DNA of 64,000 nt from Archivesica marissinica (taxonomy: Eukaryota > Mollusca > Bivalvia > Venerida > Vesicomyidae): contig CM026391.1 in the NCBI GenBank assembly GCA_014843695.1, forward strand, positions 17,399,263 through 17,463,262, given 5' to 3'. Shown piece after piece: positions 34,201 to 45,900 of this stretch; the stretch's first letter is position 1, and each line of letters opens with the position of its first letter. The position numbers and the translations under genes are program-made. Below the pieces are notes generated by a model that worked only from the letters and a program-made list of their open reading frames with translations, had not been told where the DNA came from and did not search any database.

Positions 34201-36973
34201 CGGAATATATACCTTCCCCTGGCTGAGAATGGAAGTGCCCTGTACTGTGTGATCAGCGATCTTGTTTTTCTCCTTCTAGGAACGGAATATATACCTTCCC
34301 CTGGCTGAGAATGGAAGTGCCCTGTACTGTGTGATCAGCGATCTTGTTTTTCTCTTCTTCTAGGAACGAATAATACCTTCCCCTGGCTGAGAATGGAAGT
34401 GCCCTGTACTGTGTGATCAGCGATCTTGTTTTTCTCCTTCTAGGAACGGAATATATACCTTCCCCTGGCTGAGAAGGGAAGTGCCCTGTACTGTGTGATC
34501 AGCCATCTTGTTTTTCCTCCTTCTAGGAACGGAATATATACCTTCCCCTGGCTGAGAATGGAAGTGCCCTGTACTGTGTGATCAGCGATCTTGTTTTTCT
34601 CCTTCTAGGAACGGAATATATACCTTCCCCTGGCTGAGAATGGAAGTGCCCTGTACTGTGTGATCAGCGATCTTTTTTCTCCTTCTAGGAACGAATATAT
34701 ACCTTCCCCTGGCTGAGAATGGAAGTGCCCTGTACTTTGTGATCAGCGATCTTGTTTTTCTCCTTCTAGGAACAGAATATATACCTTCCCCTGGCTGAGA
34801 ATGGAAGTGCCCTGTACTTTGTGATCAGCGATCTTGTTTTTCTCCTTCTAGGAACGGAATATATACCTTCCCCTGGCTGAGAATGGAAGTGCCCTGTACT
34901 TTGTGATCAGCGATCTTGTTTTTCTCCTCCTCTAGGAACGGAATATATACCTTCCCCTGGCTGAGATGGAAGTGCCCTGTACTGTGTGATCAGCGATCTT
35001 GTTTTTCTCTTCTAGGAACGGAATATATACTTCCCCTGGCTGAGAATGGAAGTGCCCTGTACTGTGTGATCAGCGATCTTGTTTTTCTCTCCTTCTAGGA
35101 CGGAATATATACCTTCCCCTGGCTGAGAATGGAAGTGCCTGTACTGTGTGATCAGCGATCTTGTTTTCCTCTCTCTAGGAACGGAATATATACCTTCCCC
35201 TGGCTGAGAATGGAAGTGCCCTGTACTGTGTGATCAGCCATCTTGTTTTTCTCCTTCTAGGAACGGAATATATACCTTCCCCTGGCTGAGAATGGAAGTG
35301 CCCTGTACTGTGTGATCAGCGATCTTGTTTTTCTCCTTCTAGGAACGTAATATTACCTTCCCCTGGCTGAGAATGGAAGTGCCCTGTACTGTGTTCAGCG
35401 ATCTTGTTTTTCTCCTTCTAGGAACGGAATATATACCTTCCCCTGGCTGAGAATGGAATGCCCTGTACTTTGTGATCAGCGATCTTGTTTTTCTCCTTCT
35501 AGGAACGAATATATACCTTCCCCTGGCTGAGAATGGAAGTGCCCTGTACTTTGTGATCAGCGATCTTGTTTTTTCTCCTTCTAGGAACGGAATATATACC
35601 TTCCCCTGGCTGAGAATGGAAGTGCCCTGTACTTTGTGATCAGCGATCTTGTTTTTCTCCTTCTAGGAACGGATATAATACCTCCCCTGGCTGAGAATGG
35701 AAGTGCCCTGTACTGTGTGATCAGCGATCTTGTTTTTCTCCTTCTAGGAACGGAATATATACCTTCCCCTGGCTGAGAATGGAAGTGCCCTGTACTGTGT
35801 GATCAGCGATCTTGTTTTTCTCCTTCTAGGAACGGATATATACCTTCCCCTGGCTGAGAATGGAAGTGCCCTGTACTGTGTGATCAGCGATCTTGTTTTC
35901 CTCTCTCTAGGAACGGAATATATACCTTCCCCTGGCTGAGAATGGAATTGCCCTGTACTGTGTGATCAGCGATCTTGTTTTTCTCCTTCTAGGAACGGAA
36001 TATATACCTTCCCCTGGCTGAGAATGGAAGTGCCCTGTACTGTGTGATCAGCGATCTTGTTTTTCTCCTTCTAGGAACGGAATATATACCTTCCCCTGGC
36101 TGAGAATGGAAGTGCCCTGTACTGTGTGATCAGCGATCTTGTTTTTCTCCTTCTAGGACGGAATATATACCTTCCCCTGGCTGAGAATGGAAGTGCCCTG
36201 TACTGTGATCAGCGATCTTGTTTTTCTCCTTCTAGGAACGGAATATATACCTTCCCCTGGCTGAGAATGGAAGTGCCCTGTACTTTGTGATCAGCGATCT
36301 TGTTTTTCTCCTTCTAGGAACGGAATATACCTTCCCCTGGCTGAGAATGGAAGTGCCTGTACTGTGTGATCAGCGATCTTGTTTTTCTCCTTCTAGGAAC
36401 GGAATATATACCTTCCCTGGCTGAGAATGGAAGTGCCCTGTACTGTGTGATCAGCGATCTTGTTTTTCTCCTTCTAGGAACGGAATATATACCTTCCCCT
36501 GGCTGAGAATGGAAGTGCCCTGTACTGTGTGATCAGCGATCTTGTTTTTCTCCTTCTAGGAACGGAATATATACCTTCCCCTGGCTGAGAATGGAAGTGC
36601 CCTGTACTGTGTGATCAGCGATCTTGTTTTCCTCTCTCTAGGAACGGAATATAACCTTCCCCTGGCTGAGAATGGAAGGTGCCCTGTACTGTGTGATCAG
36701 CGATCTTGTTTTTCTCCTTCTAGGAACGGAATATATACCTTCCCCTGGCTGAGAATGGAAGTGCCCTGTACTGTGTGATCAGCGATCTTGTTTTTCTCTC
36801 CTTCTAGGAACGGAATATATACCTTCCCCTGGCTGAGAATGGAAGTGCCCTGTACTGTGTGATCAGGCTCTTGTTGTTTTTCTCTTTCTAGGAACGGAAT
36901 ATATACCTTCCCCTGGCTGAGAATGGAAGTGCCCTGTACTGTGTGATCAGCGATCTTGTTTTTCTCCTTCTAG
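22216..36973 (+). repeat. 82-bp array of the e7 splice acceptor plus exon start, about 180 copies
   Basis: Unit: polypyrimidine tract GTTTTTCTCCTTCTAG, then GAACGGAATATATACCTTCC, CCTGGCTGAGAATGGAAGTG, CCCTGTACTGTGTGATCAGC, GATCTT. The exon part translates as ERNIYLPLAENGSALY, identical to the start of the genuine e7, which follows the last unit at 36974. The first roughly seven units (to about 22750) are a 76-bp form lacking ATACCT. Sub-variants differ in CCATCTTG, CGATCTTG or GAATATTG and in the pyrimidine tract. One 5.48-kb block is repeated (marker GCTCCGTCTAGG at 24862 and 30345). Nearly every unit keeps an intact acceptor. Indels increase from about 31.8 to 36.4 kb, which may be consensus error. 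Confidence 0.97.
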
Positions 36974-37273
36974 GAACGGAATATATACCTTCCCCTGGCT
37001 GAGAATGGAAGTGCCCTGTACTTTGTGATCTGCGATCTGGCAAAGATCAACAACATGTATCGATTCAGTCTAGCGTCGTTCCTGCGACTGTTCCAGCGCT
37101 CCCTGGACACCAGGCAGGATGGTGGCGGTATGGAACATCGCTTAAAGGCCTTGGTGGCACACCTACAGCAGCTGGTGTATGTGTACGTGTGTCGATCGCT
37201 CTTCAAGGTGGACAGGCTTATGTTTGCTGTACACATGGTGCACGGGATGAAACCGGACATGTTTCAGGAAAAT
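36974..37273 (+). CDS. DYNC2H1: DYNC2H1 exon e7 (AAA6 N-terminal part)
   Basis: A 300-bp exon, phase 0/0, TTCTAG|GAACGG to GAAAAT|GTAAGA. It encodes ERNIYLPLAENGSALYFVIC, DLAKINNMYRFSLASFLRLF, QRSLDTRQDGGGMEHRLKAL, VAHLQQLVYVYVCRSLFKVD and RLMFAVHMVHGMKPDMFQEN. The ..Y.P.A..GS.LYF.I.DL..INNMY.FSL..F...F motif is universal in dynein heavy chains. The exon differs from the array units by TTTGTGATCTGCGATCTGGC, so it is the only complete copy on this contig. It is repeated as an apparently identical exon at 52313-52612. Confidence 0.96.
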
Positions 37274-37687
37274 GTAAGACATAAGCCCGGTTCCCGCTGT
37301 TGGTCTCCAATAGCGCCAATTGCGACAAAAAAACGAATACTGGCGCTAAAGTTTGCGAACTGGCGAAAATATGTTGCGCAACTTTTTTTTTTTTAAATCT
37401 TTTTTTTATTTGGCACAATATATTTTGTCAATGACTTCAAATATTTGTCTGTGAACTATATGGCTCTTGGTTGGATCCAAGTTTTTCAAATTGGTTTTCC
37501 TTCCTGGAGACAGAAGTGGCGCAGACAAACATTCAAACAGGGAACCCTGCATAAGCATTCATTGAATGTGCAATATTATATACCATTGAACCATTTATAT
37601 TATGCTAATTACAACAATTCATGGAAACATTTAGTTCATACAATTCTATTCAAAGCAAGTTATTACAACATTAGTTTAATCACTCTC
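37274..37687. other. Intronic sequence, no gene seen
   Basis: AT-rich intron with T-rich runs near 37382-37408 and a degraded SINE tail (GTTATTACAACATTAGTTTA ending ATCACTCTCG) at about 37655-37687. The same sequence recurs at 52613-53026. Confidence 0.65.
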
Positions 37688-37757
37688 GGCTGTCCGATTA
37701 GCGCAGTGGTTAGCGCGCTCGCTTCTCACCAATGCAACTCAGGTTCGATCCTCTGAG
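37688..37757 (+). mobile_element. SINE S1, head only
   Basis: GGCTGTCCGATTAGCGCAGT, A box TTAGCGCAGTGG and B box GGTTCGATCC are intact, then the SINE stops at CTCTGAG and the 58-bp array begins. The last bases (CTGAGATGTAATCAACTAG) already fit the array unit ACTGAGATGTCATC, so the junction is blurred. The second assembled copy is at 53027-53096. Confidence 0.8.
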
Positions 37758-38127
37758 ATGTAATCAACTAGTCATATCCTGTAATGAAGGTACAGAATTA
37801 TCCAGTCTACTTGCACTCTAAAACTGAGATGTCATCAACTAGTCATATCCTGGAATTATCCAGTCTACTTGCACTCTAAAACTGAGATGTCATCAACTAG
37901 TCATATCCTGGAATTATCCCGTCTACTTGCACTCTAAAACTGAGATGTAATCAACTAGTCATATCCTGGAATTATCCCGTCTACTTGCACTCTAAAACTG
38001 AGATGTCATCAACTAGTCATATCCTGGAATTATCCCGTCTACTTGCACTCTAAAACTGAGATGTAATCAACTAGTCATATCCTGGAATTATCCCGTCTAC
38101 TTGCACTCTAAAACTGAGATGTCATCA
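37752..38127. repeat. 58-bp minisatellite, truncated by gap
   Basis: Unit of 58 bp: ACTGAGATGTCATCAACTAG, TCATATCCTGGAATTATCCC, GTCTACTTGCACTCTAAA. About six copies before the contig ends. It continues in the second assembled copy at 53091-55193, so 38127 is an assembly break inside a repeat. Confidence 0.97.
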
Positions 38128-39127
38128 NNNNNNNNNNNNNNNNNNNNNNNNNNNNNNNNNNNNNNNNNNNNNNNNNNNNNNNNNNNNNNNNNNNNNNNNN
38201 NNNNNNNNNNNNNNNNNNNNNNNNNNNNNNNNNNNNNNNNNNNNNNNNNNNNNNNNNNNNNNNNNNNNNNNNNNNNNNNNNNNNNNNNNNNNNNNNNNNN
38301 NNNNNNNNNNNNNNNNNNNNNNNNNNNNNNNNNNNNNNNNNNNNNNNNNNNNNNNNNNNNNNNNNNNNNNNNNNNNNNNNNNNNNNNNNNNNNNNNNNNN
38401 NNNNNNNNNNNNNNNNNNNNNNNNNNNNNNNNNNNNNNNNNNNNNNNNNNNNNNNNNNNNNNNNNNNNNNNNNNNNNNNNNNNNNNNNNNNNNNNNNNNN
38501 NNNNNNNNNNNNNNNNNNNNNNNNNNNNNNNNNNNNNNNNNNNNNNNNNNNNNNNNNNNNNNNNNNNNNNNNNNNNNNNNNNNNNNNNNNNNNNNNNNNN
38601 NNNNNNNNNNNNNNNNNNNNNNNNNNNNNNNNNNNNNNNNNNNNNNNNNNNNNNNNNNNNNNNNNNNNNNNNNNNNNNNNNNNNNNNNNNNNNNNNNNNN
38701 NNNNNNNNNNNNNNNNNNNNNNNNNNNNNNNNNNNNNNNNNNNNNNNNNNNNNNNNNNNNNNNNNNNNNNNNNNNNNNNNNNNNNNNNNNNNNNNNNNNN
38801 NNNNNNNNNNNNNNNNNNNNNNNNNNNNNNNNNNNNNNNNNNNNNNNNNNNNNNNNNNNNNNNNNNNNNNNNNNNNNNNNNNNNNNNNNNNNNNNNNNNN
38901 NNNNNNNNNNNNNNNNNNNNNNNNNNNNNNNNNNNNNNNNNNNNNNNNNNNNNNNNNNNNNNNNNNNNNNNNNNNNNNNNNNNNNNNNNNNNNNNNNNNN
39001 NNNNNNNNNNNNNNNNNNNNNNNNNNNNNNNNNNNNNNNNNNNNNNNNNNNNNNNNNNNNNNNNNNNNNNNNNNNNNNNNNNNNNNNNNNNNNNNNNNNN
39101 NNNNNNNNNNNNNNNNNNNNNNNNNNN
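38128..39127. other. Assembly gap of exactly 1000 N
   Basis: A fixed-size scaffold gap, flanked left by the 58-bp array and right by an unrelated 31-bp array. The size is conventional, not measured. Exon order indicates that the join itself is wrong. Confidence 1.
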
Positions 39128-40378
39128 ATCACACTAGCCTCTAACCCAAGGACAGCCATCACCGCACTAGCCTCTAACCCAAGGACAGCCATCAGCACTA
39201 GCATCTATCCCAAGGACAGCCATCACCGCACTAGCCTCTAACTCAAGGACAGCCATCACTGCACTAGCCTCTAACCCAAGGACAGCCATCACCACTAGCC
39301 TCTAACCCAAGGACAGCCATCACCACTAGCCTCTACCCAAGCAGCCCTCACCGCCTGCCTCTACCCAGGACATCCATCACCACTAGCCTCTAACCCAAGA
39401 CGCCATCCCACTAGCCTCTAACCCCAGCCAGCACCACTACCTCTATGCCCAGACAGCCACACCACCTAGCCTCTAACCCAAGGACAGCCTCAGACTAAGC
39501 CTCTTCCCGTCCCATTCATCACACTAGCCTCTACCCAAGGACCCATCACTGCACTAGCCCTAACCCAGGCCAGCCATCACACTAGCCCAAGGACAGCCAT
39601 CACCACTAACCTCTAACCCAAGGACAGCCATCACCACTAACCTCTATCCCAAGGACAGCCATCACCACTAACCTCTAACCCAAGGACAGCCATCACCACT
39701 AACCTCTAACCCAAGGACAGCCATCACCACTAACCTCTAACCCAAGGACAGCCATCACCACACAGCCTCTCTATCCCAAGACAGCCATCACCACTAGCCT
39801 CTATCCCAAGGACAGCCATCAACTAGCCTCTAACCCAGGACAGCCATCACCACTAGCCTCTCTATCCCCAGGACAAGCCATCACCACTAGCCTCTATCCC
39901 AGGACAGCATCACCACACTAGCCTCTAACCCCAGGACAGCCATCACCACTAGCCTCTCTATCCCAAGGACAGCCATCACCACTAGCCTCTATCCCAAGGA
40001 CAGCCATCACCACTAGCCTCTATCCCAAGGACAGCCATCACCACTAGCCTCTATCCCAAGGACAGCCATCACCACTAACCTCTATCCCAAGGACAGCCAT
40101 CACCACTAGCCTCTATCCCAAGGACAGCCATCACCGCACTAGCCTCTAACCAAAGGACAGCCATCACCACACTAGCCTCTAACCCAAGGACAGCCATCAC
40201 CACTAGCCTCTAACCCAAGGACAGCCATCACCACTAGCCTCTAACCCAAGGACAGCCATCACCACTAGCCTCTATCCCAAGGACAGCCATCACCGCACTA
40301 GCCTCTAACCAAAGGACAGCCATCACCACTAGCCTCTATCCCAAGGACAGCCTTCACCACTAGCCTCTCTATCCCCCA
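39128..40378. repeat. 31-bp minisatellite, about 40 copies
   Basis: Unit of about 31 bp: CCATCACCACTAGCCTCTAA then CCCAAGGACAG, with variants TATCCC and CACCGCACTAG. From about 39335 to 39590 the units are ragged with many single-base losses, then become clean again, which suggests poor consensus rather than old age. No relation to e1 seen; the exon upstream of e1 is not in the window, so origin from it cannot be tested here. Confidence 0.95.
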
Positions 40379-40540
40379 TGCTCCTCCCGACAATATGTCA
40401 GGACTATTAATGACATGCGCATATCTCTTCTACTTAGTGTAACCCATATTGCACCTCATTGTTATGTATTCTGTGCCATTCCCTTCCACCAAACTGACTA
40501 TGAAGAACATGTGATGAAAACTCTCGAGGGGGGAGAGGGG
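40379..40540. other. Intronic sequence between arrays
   Basis: A short non-repetitive stretch that passes into TATTGTGTTGTGTTGTATTG microsatellite-like sequence. No gene seen. Confidence 0.6.
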
Positions 40541-41140
40541 GTGCTGTATTGTGTTGTGTTGTATTGTATTGTGCTGAGAACATTTGGACTCTTAAGTAGA
40601 ACGTTATGTATTGTGGTGAAATTTTGTATTATGAGGATAACATTTGGACTATTTGAGGGGGGATGTTATGTATTGTGGTTATAGCATTGGGGCTCTTTGA
40701 GGGGGGATGTTATGTATTGTGGTTATAGCATTGGGGCTCTTTGAGGGGGGATGTTATGTATTGTGGTTATAGCATTTATGTATTGTGTAGCATGTGACTC
40801 GTTGGATGGGGGAGTTATGTATTTTGGTTATAGCATTGGGACGTCTTTTGAGGGGATGTTATGTATGTGGTATAGCATTGGACTCTAGTTAGGTGGGGAT
40901 TTATGTAATTTGTGTTAGCATTGGGACTCTTTGAGGGGGGATGTGTTATGTATTGTGTAGCTTTGGGACTCTTTGAGTGGGATGTTTATGTATTGTGTAG
41001 CATTGGGACTCTTTGAGGGGGGATGTTATGTATTGTGTAGCATTGGGACTATTTGAGGGGGGATGTTATGTATTGTATAGCATTGGGACTATTTGAGGGG
41101 GGATGTTATGTATTGTGGTTATAGCATTGGAACTATTTGA
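40541..41140. repeat. 44-bp minisatellite, about 14 ragged copies
   Basis: Unit of 44 bp: CTCTTTGAGGGGGGATGTTA, TGTATTGTGGTTATAGCATT, GGGG; shorter units (TATTGTGTAGCATTGGGACT) from about 40920 onward. Many small indels between 40780 and 41000. It ends about 90 bp before e1. G-runs of five to six occur in each unit. Confidence 0.93.
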
Positions 41141-41231
41141 CCATGTAGGTTAAGTTCATCATAAGGTCTTGAATTAATTGTTTGGGTTTTTTAAACATCT
41201 TACAAGTGATTTTCACTCTTCATAACTTCAG

Positions 41232-41483
41232 GTTGGAGAATTGGACCTGGAACTGAAAGAACTCCCTAAAAAGGTGCTGCTTGCAGCTGGCTTTGTGGCT
41301 TATTTGTCTCAGGCCCCAGAAGATGTACGCCAGACCTTACTTACTAACTGGCGTGAAGCCTTGGGGATTAGCGCCTTTGAGATGCGCCGCTTTTTATGTA
41401 CTGAAAGTGAACAACTGATCTGGAAAGGTGAAGGGTTGCCATCAGATGACCTCTCCGTGGAAAACGCCATTGTTATTCTTCAG
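41232..41483 (+). CDS. DYNC2H1: DYNC2H1 exon e1 (start of AAA5), out of order
   Basis: A 252-bp exon, phase 0/0, CATAACTTCAG|GTTGG to CTTCAG|GTAAAT, 84 codons: VGELDLELKELPKKVLLAAG, FVAYLSQAPEDVRQTLLTNW, REALGISAFEMRRFLCTESE, QLIWKGEGLPSDDLSVENAI, VILQ. The VLLAAGFVAYL and W...GLPSDDLSVEN segments are the beginning of AAA5 after the stalk and strut. The residues after VILQ in this family are those of e2, located here at 14459. So the most C-proximal exon of this set (e7) precedes it on the scaffold although it belongs after it. No stop or frameshift. Confidence 0.95.
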
Positions 41484-41608
41484 GTAAATGCATGTTCATT
41501 TCTATGAATAATAATGCTAATGAAAATCGTCCGAATGGAAATAATTTTATGATTTGAGAGAAGTTGTCTCCATAAACTACGTCCCCTTTGCTGTGATTTA
41601 TTTAGAAA

Positions 41609-42562
41609 TACAGTCTACATCCTATTTGTCGAATTCTGTCGGACTGATCAAAATACTTTGACATAACGGAAGTTTGACATAGCTGATATTGACAATATTT
41701 CCACGATAATGTTTCTCATAGATATTAAGCAGTACACAGATATGTTCCATTAATGTCAAACCCCTTGGGGGGGACCTAGACATGTTTTCCTGGGCAGGCT
41801 TAGCCGACCTAAGCAGTGAACCAGTAGTAAGCAATTCATGTGAGATTCCTTGATCAATGACATACGTGGCCTGACCGAGTTTCGAACCCGGGACCGTTCG
41901 ATTCCAAATCCGATGCTCTACCCCTCGACCACGGACGCCACACTTACATATACACTAGTCCCATTATAAATCATTTTCCAAGTTGTCATTGTCTGTTATA
42001 ACCGTGACATGGGCACATTTGATAAAAAAAGACACCATAATATTGTATTTAATATTTAATAAATACAGTACATACAAGTACATAACATTTATATATGAAC
42101 ATGGGATAAGAAATCGCTGATGTATAATGGTGCAATAACGGTACAGTTATAACTGATACTCGATTACAATTAGCCGTTTATACAATTATTGGTTAATTGT
42201 CGATTAGTGTGTACCTGTATTGAACACATTGTAATTACTGTCACGGTAAACACCATCAACTATCTTTATTGTGTGCGCAGACACGGCAGTACATCTTTGA
42301 TCAGATATATTTACCGACTGAAAGTCGCACTTTGGTGGCAAACTGACACTTTGACATAACGAATGTGAAATATTGCCTATTTATATTGAAGGGACCAAAA
42401 AATGAATTTGATACAATGGAAAATTTGACAAAAACCGAGTCAGTTATATGTAAAATGATAGTAATTGAAACGGGACTTGACCAGACTTTGACATAACCGG
42501 TGAATTTGACATAACCGTGAATTTGACATTACCGACTTTTGAGATAACGGATGTAGACTGTA
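41609..42562. mobile_element. TACAGTCTACATCC inverted-repeat element, copy 2, 954 bp, with nested SINE
   Basis: Left terminus TACAGTCTACATCC (41609), right terminus GGATGTAGACTGTA (ending 42562), perfect inverted 14-mers. Internal ATGTAAAATGATAGT and TTGACATAACGG motifs are shared with the 200-bp copies at 16684 and 56751, but this copy has about 750 bp more. Part of the extra length is a tRNA-like SINE on the minus strand. It could be a longer parent of the short MITEs. No transposase frame remains. Confidence 0.75.
41755..41950 (-). mobile_element. tRNA-derived SINE, family S6, minus strand
   Basis: Read on the minus strand: GTGGCGTCCGTGGTCGAGGG, A box TGGTCGAGGGG, GTAGAGCATCGGATTTGGAA, B box GGTTCGAAACTC, then CAGGCCACGTATGTCATTGA. 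The anticodon stem does not close over a 7-base loop, and a body follows, so it is a SINE or tRNA fossil and not a functional tRNA gene. Confidence 0.6.
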
Positions 42563-42984
42563 ATATAAGATCTTTCATATTTCCTGAATAGTGTAAAATA
42601 ACACTTGTGATGAGTCTCTGTACACTGTGTATGTCTACAACACTTCATCAAGTTCCTTGTAGTTTACAACACATTTCTCTATTACTAAATGAATGTTGAA
42701 CGAACATAAATCCGCATCATACATATACATGCATGTGTAGCGTATTGTTTGCATGAACAGAGTGCTTCCGTGTGACTGTAGAATTAACCAATGATTACGC
42801 TGATGTTATATTTGAATGCTTGTTACATGTGACCTCTATCCATTGCGTGCATGCAGATAACCGACATCAACCCAGGGGTAAGAGACAGCTTTCATCCCAC
42901 GTATTGTTATCGATTTTCAGCACTTTGCATTGTTTGATTTCACAGCTTTCTTACGATACTTTCTGTGCAATGCTTGATACCACA
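42563..42984. other. Intronic sequence, no gene seen
   Basis: About 420 bp without recognised features, leading into the 21-bp satellite. A frame reading from 42772 into the satellite has no support as a gene. Confidence 0.6.
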
Positions 42985-45900
42985 AGAACATTAGGGGTAG
43001 CAACAAGACAATTAGGGATAGCAACAAGACAATTAGGGATAGCAACAAGAACATTAGGGATAGCAACAAGAACATTAGGGATAGCAACAAGAATGTTAGG
43101 TAGAGCAGCAAGAACATTAGGGATAGCAACAAGAATGTTAGGTAGAGCAGCAAGAACATTAGGGATAGCAACAAGACCATTAGGGATAGCAACAAGAACA
43201 TTAGGGATAGCAACAAGACTGTTAGGGATAGCAACAAGACCATTAGGGATAGCAACAAGAATGTTAGGGAGGGATAGCAACAAGAATGTTAGGGATAGCA
43301 ACAAGAACATTAGGGATAGCAACAAGAATGTTAGGGAGGGATAGCAACAAGAATGTTAGGGATAGCAACCTGACCATTAGGGATAGCAACAAGAATGTTA
43401 GGGAGGGATAGCAACAAGAATGTTAGGGATAGCAACAAGAACATTAGGGATAGCAACAAGAACATTAGGGATAGCAACAAGACCATTAGGGATAGCAACA
43501 AGAATGTTAGGTAGAGCAGCAAGAACATTAGGGAGGGATAGCAACAAGAATGGTAGGGATAGCAACAAGAATGGTAGGGATAGCGACAAGAACATTAGGG
43601 ATAGCAACAAGAACATTAGGGATAGCAACACGAATGTTAGGGATAGTAACAAGCATGTTAGGGATAGCAACAAGAATGTTAGGGAGTGCAACAAGAACAT
43701 TAGGGATAGCAACAAGAACGTTAGGGAGGGATAGCAACACAAACGTTAGGGATAGCAACAAGAACATTAGGGATAGCAACAAGAACATTAGGGATAGCAA
43801 CAAGAATGTTAGGGATAGCAACAAGAACATTAGGGATAGCAACAAGAACATTAGGGATAGCAACAAGAACATTAGGGATAGCAACAAGACCATTAGGGAT
43901 AGCAACAAGAATGTTAGGTAGAGCAGCAAGAACATTAGGGAGGGATAGCAACAAGAATGGTAGGGATAGCAACAAGAATGGTAGGGATAGCGACAAGAAC
44001 ATTAGGGATAGCAACAAGAACATTAGGGATAGCAACACGAATGTTAGGGATAGTAACAAGCATGTTAGGGATAGCAACAAGAATGTTAGGGAGTGCAACA
44101 AGAACATTAGGGATAGCAACAAGAACGTTAGGGATAGCAACACAAACGTTAGGGATAGCAACAAGAACATTAGGGATAGCAACAAGAACATTAGGGATAG
44201 CAACAAGAATGTTAGGGATAGCAACAAGAATGGTAGGGATAGCAACAAGAACATTAGGGATAGCAACAAGAACATTAGGGATAGCAACAAGAATGTTAGG
44301 GATAGCAACAAGAATGTTAGGGATAGCAACAAGAATGTTAGGGATGCAACAAGAACATCAGGGATAGCAACAAGAACGTTAGGGAGGGATAGCAACACAA
44401 ACGTTAGGGATAGCAACAAGAACATTAGGGATAGCAACAAGAACATTAGGGATAGCAACAAGAACATTAGGGATAGCAACAAGAATGTTAGGGACAGCAA
44501 CAAGAATGGTAGGGATAGCAACAAGAACATTAGGGATAGCAACAAGAACATTAGGGATAGCAACAAGAATGGTAGGGATAGCAACAAGAACATTAGGGAT
44601 AGCAACAAGCATGTTAGGGATAGCAACAAGCATGGTAGGTATAGCAACAAGAACATTAGTGATAGCAACAAGAACATTAGGGATAGCAACAATAATGTTA
44701 GGGATAGCAACACGAATGATAAGGATAGCAACAAGACCATTAGGGATAGCAACAAGAATGTTAGGGATAGCAACAAGAATGTTAGGGATAGCAACAAGAA
44801 TGTTAGGGACAGCAACAAGAATGGTAGGAATAGCAACAAGAACATTAGGGATAGCAACAAGAACATTAGGGATAGCAACAAGAATGGTAGGGATAGCAAC
44901 AAGAATGTTAGGGAGGGTAGCAAAATAATGTTAGGGAGGGATAGCACAATAATGGTAGGGATAGCAACAAGAACATTAGGGATAGCAACAAGAATGTTAG
45001 GGAGGGATAGCAACAAGAATGTTAGGGAGGGATAGCAACAAGAATGTTAGGGACAGCAACACGAATGGTAGGGATAGCAACAAGACCATTTGGTATAGCA
45101 ACAATAACATTAGGGATAGCAACAAGAACATTAGGGATAGCAACAATAATGTTAGGGATAGCAACACGAATGGTAGGGATAGCAACAAGAATGTTAGGGA
45201 GGGTAGCAACAAGAATGTTAGGGATAGCACATGGGTGGTGTTGGGTGGTTTGGGGTGTGGGGGTGTGGGTGGTGGGTGAGAATGTTAGGGAGGGTAGCAA
45301 CAAGAATGTTAGGGACAGCAACAAGAATGGTAGGGATAGCAACAAGAACATTAGGGATAGCAACAAGAACGTTAGGGATAGCAACAAGTTGGGATAGCAA
45401 CAAGAATGTTAGGGAGGGTAGCAACAATAATGTTAGGGATAGCAACAATAATGGTAGGGATAGCAACAAGAACATTAGGGATAGCAACAAGAATGTTAGG
45501 GAGGGTAGCAACAAGAATGTTAGGGATGTTGGGATAGCAACAAGAATGTTAGGGGGGATAGCAACAAGAATGTTAGGGATAGCAACAAGACCATTAGGGA
45601 TAGCAACAAGAACATTATGGATAGCAACAAGAATGTTAGGGATAGCAACAAGACATTAGGGATAGCAACAAGCATGTTAGGGATAGCAACAAGAATGTTA
45701 GGGAGGGATAGCAACAAGAATGTTAGGGATAGCAACAAGAATGGTAGGGATAGCAACAAGAATGTTAGGGATGGTTGGGATAGCAACAAGAATGTTAGGG
45801 ACAGCAACAAGAATTGTAGGGATAGCAACAAGAATGTTAGGGAGGGATAGCAACAAGAATGTTAGGGATAGCAACACGAATGGTAGGGATAGCAACAAGA

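Noticed and set aside
22216..36973. About 180 duplicated exons encoding a repeat protein
   Set aside because: Units contain only the first 55-60 bases of e7, lack donors, and the 82-bp period breaks the frame with stops.
38101..39204. Long frames across the first N run
   Set aside because: They consist of unknown bases in a 1000-N gap.
43721..45035. Open frames of 400-430 codons on both strands
   Set aside because: Entirely inside the 21-bp satellite; the period is a multiple of three and the unit lacks stops, so frames are open on both strands with heptad peptides. No start context, splice sites or domain.
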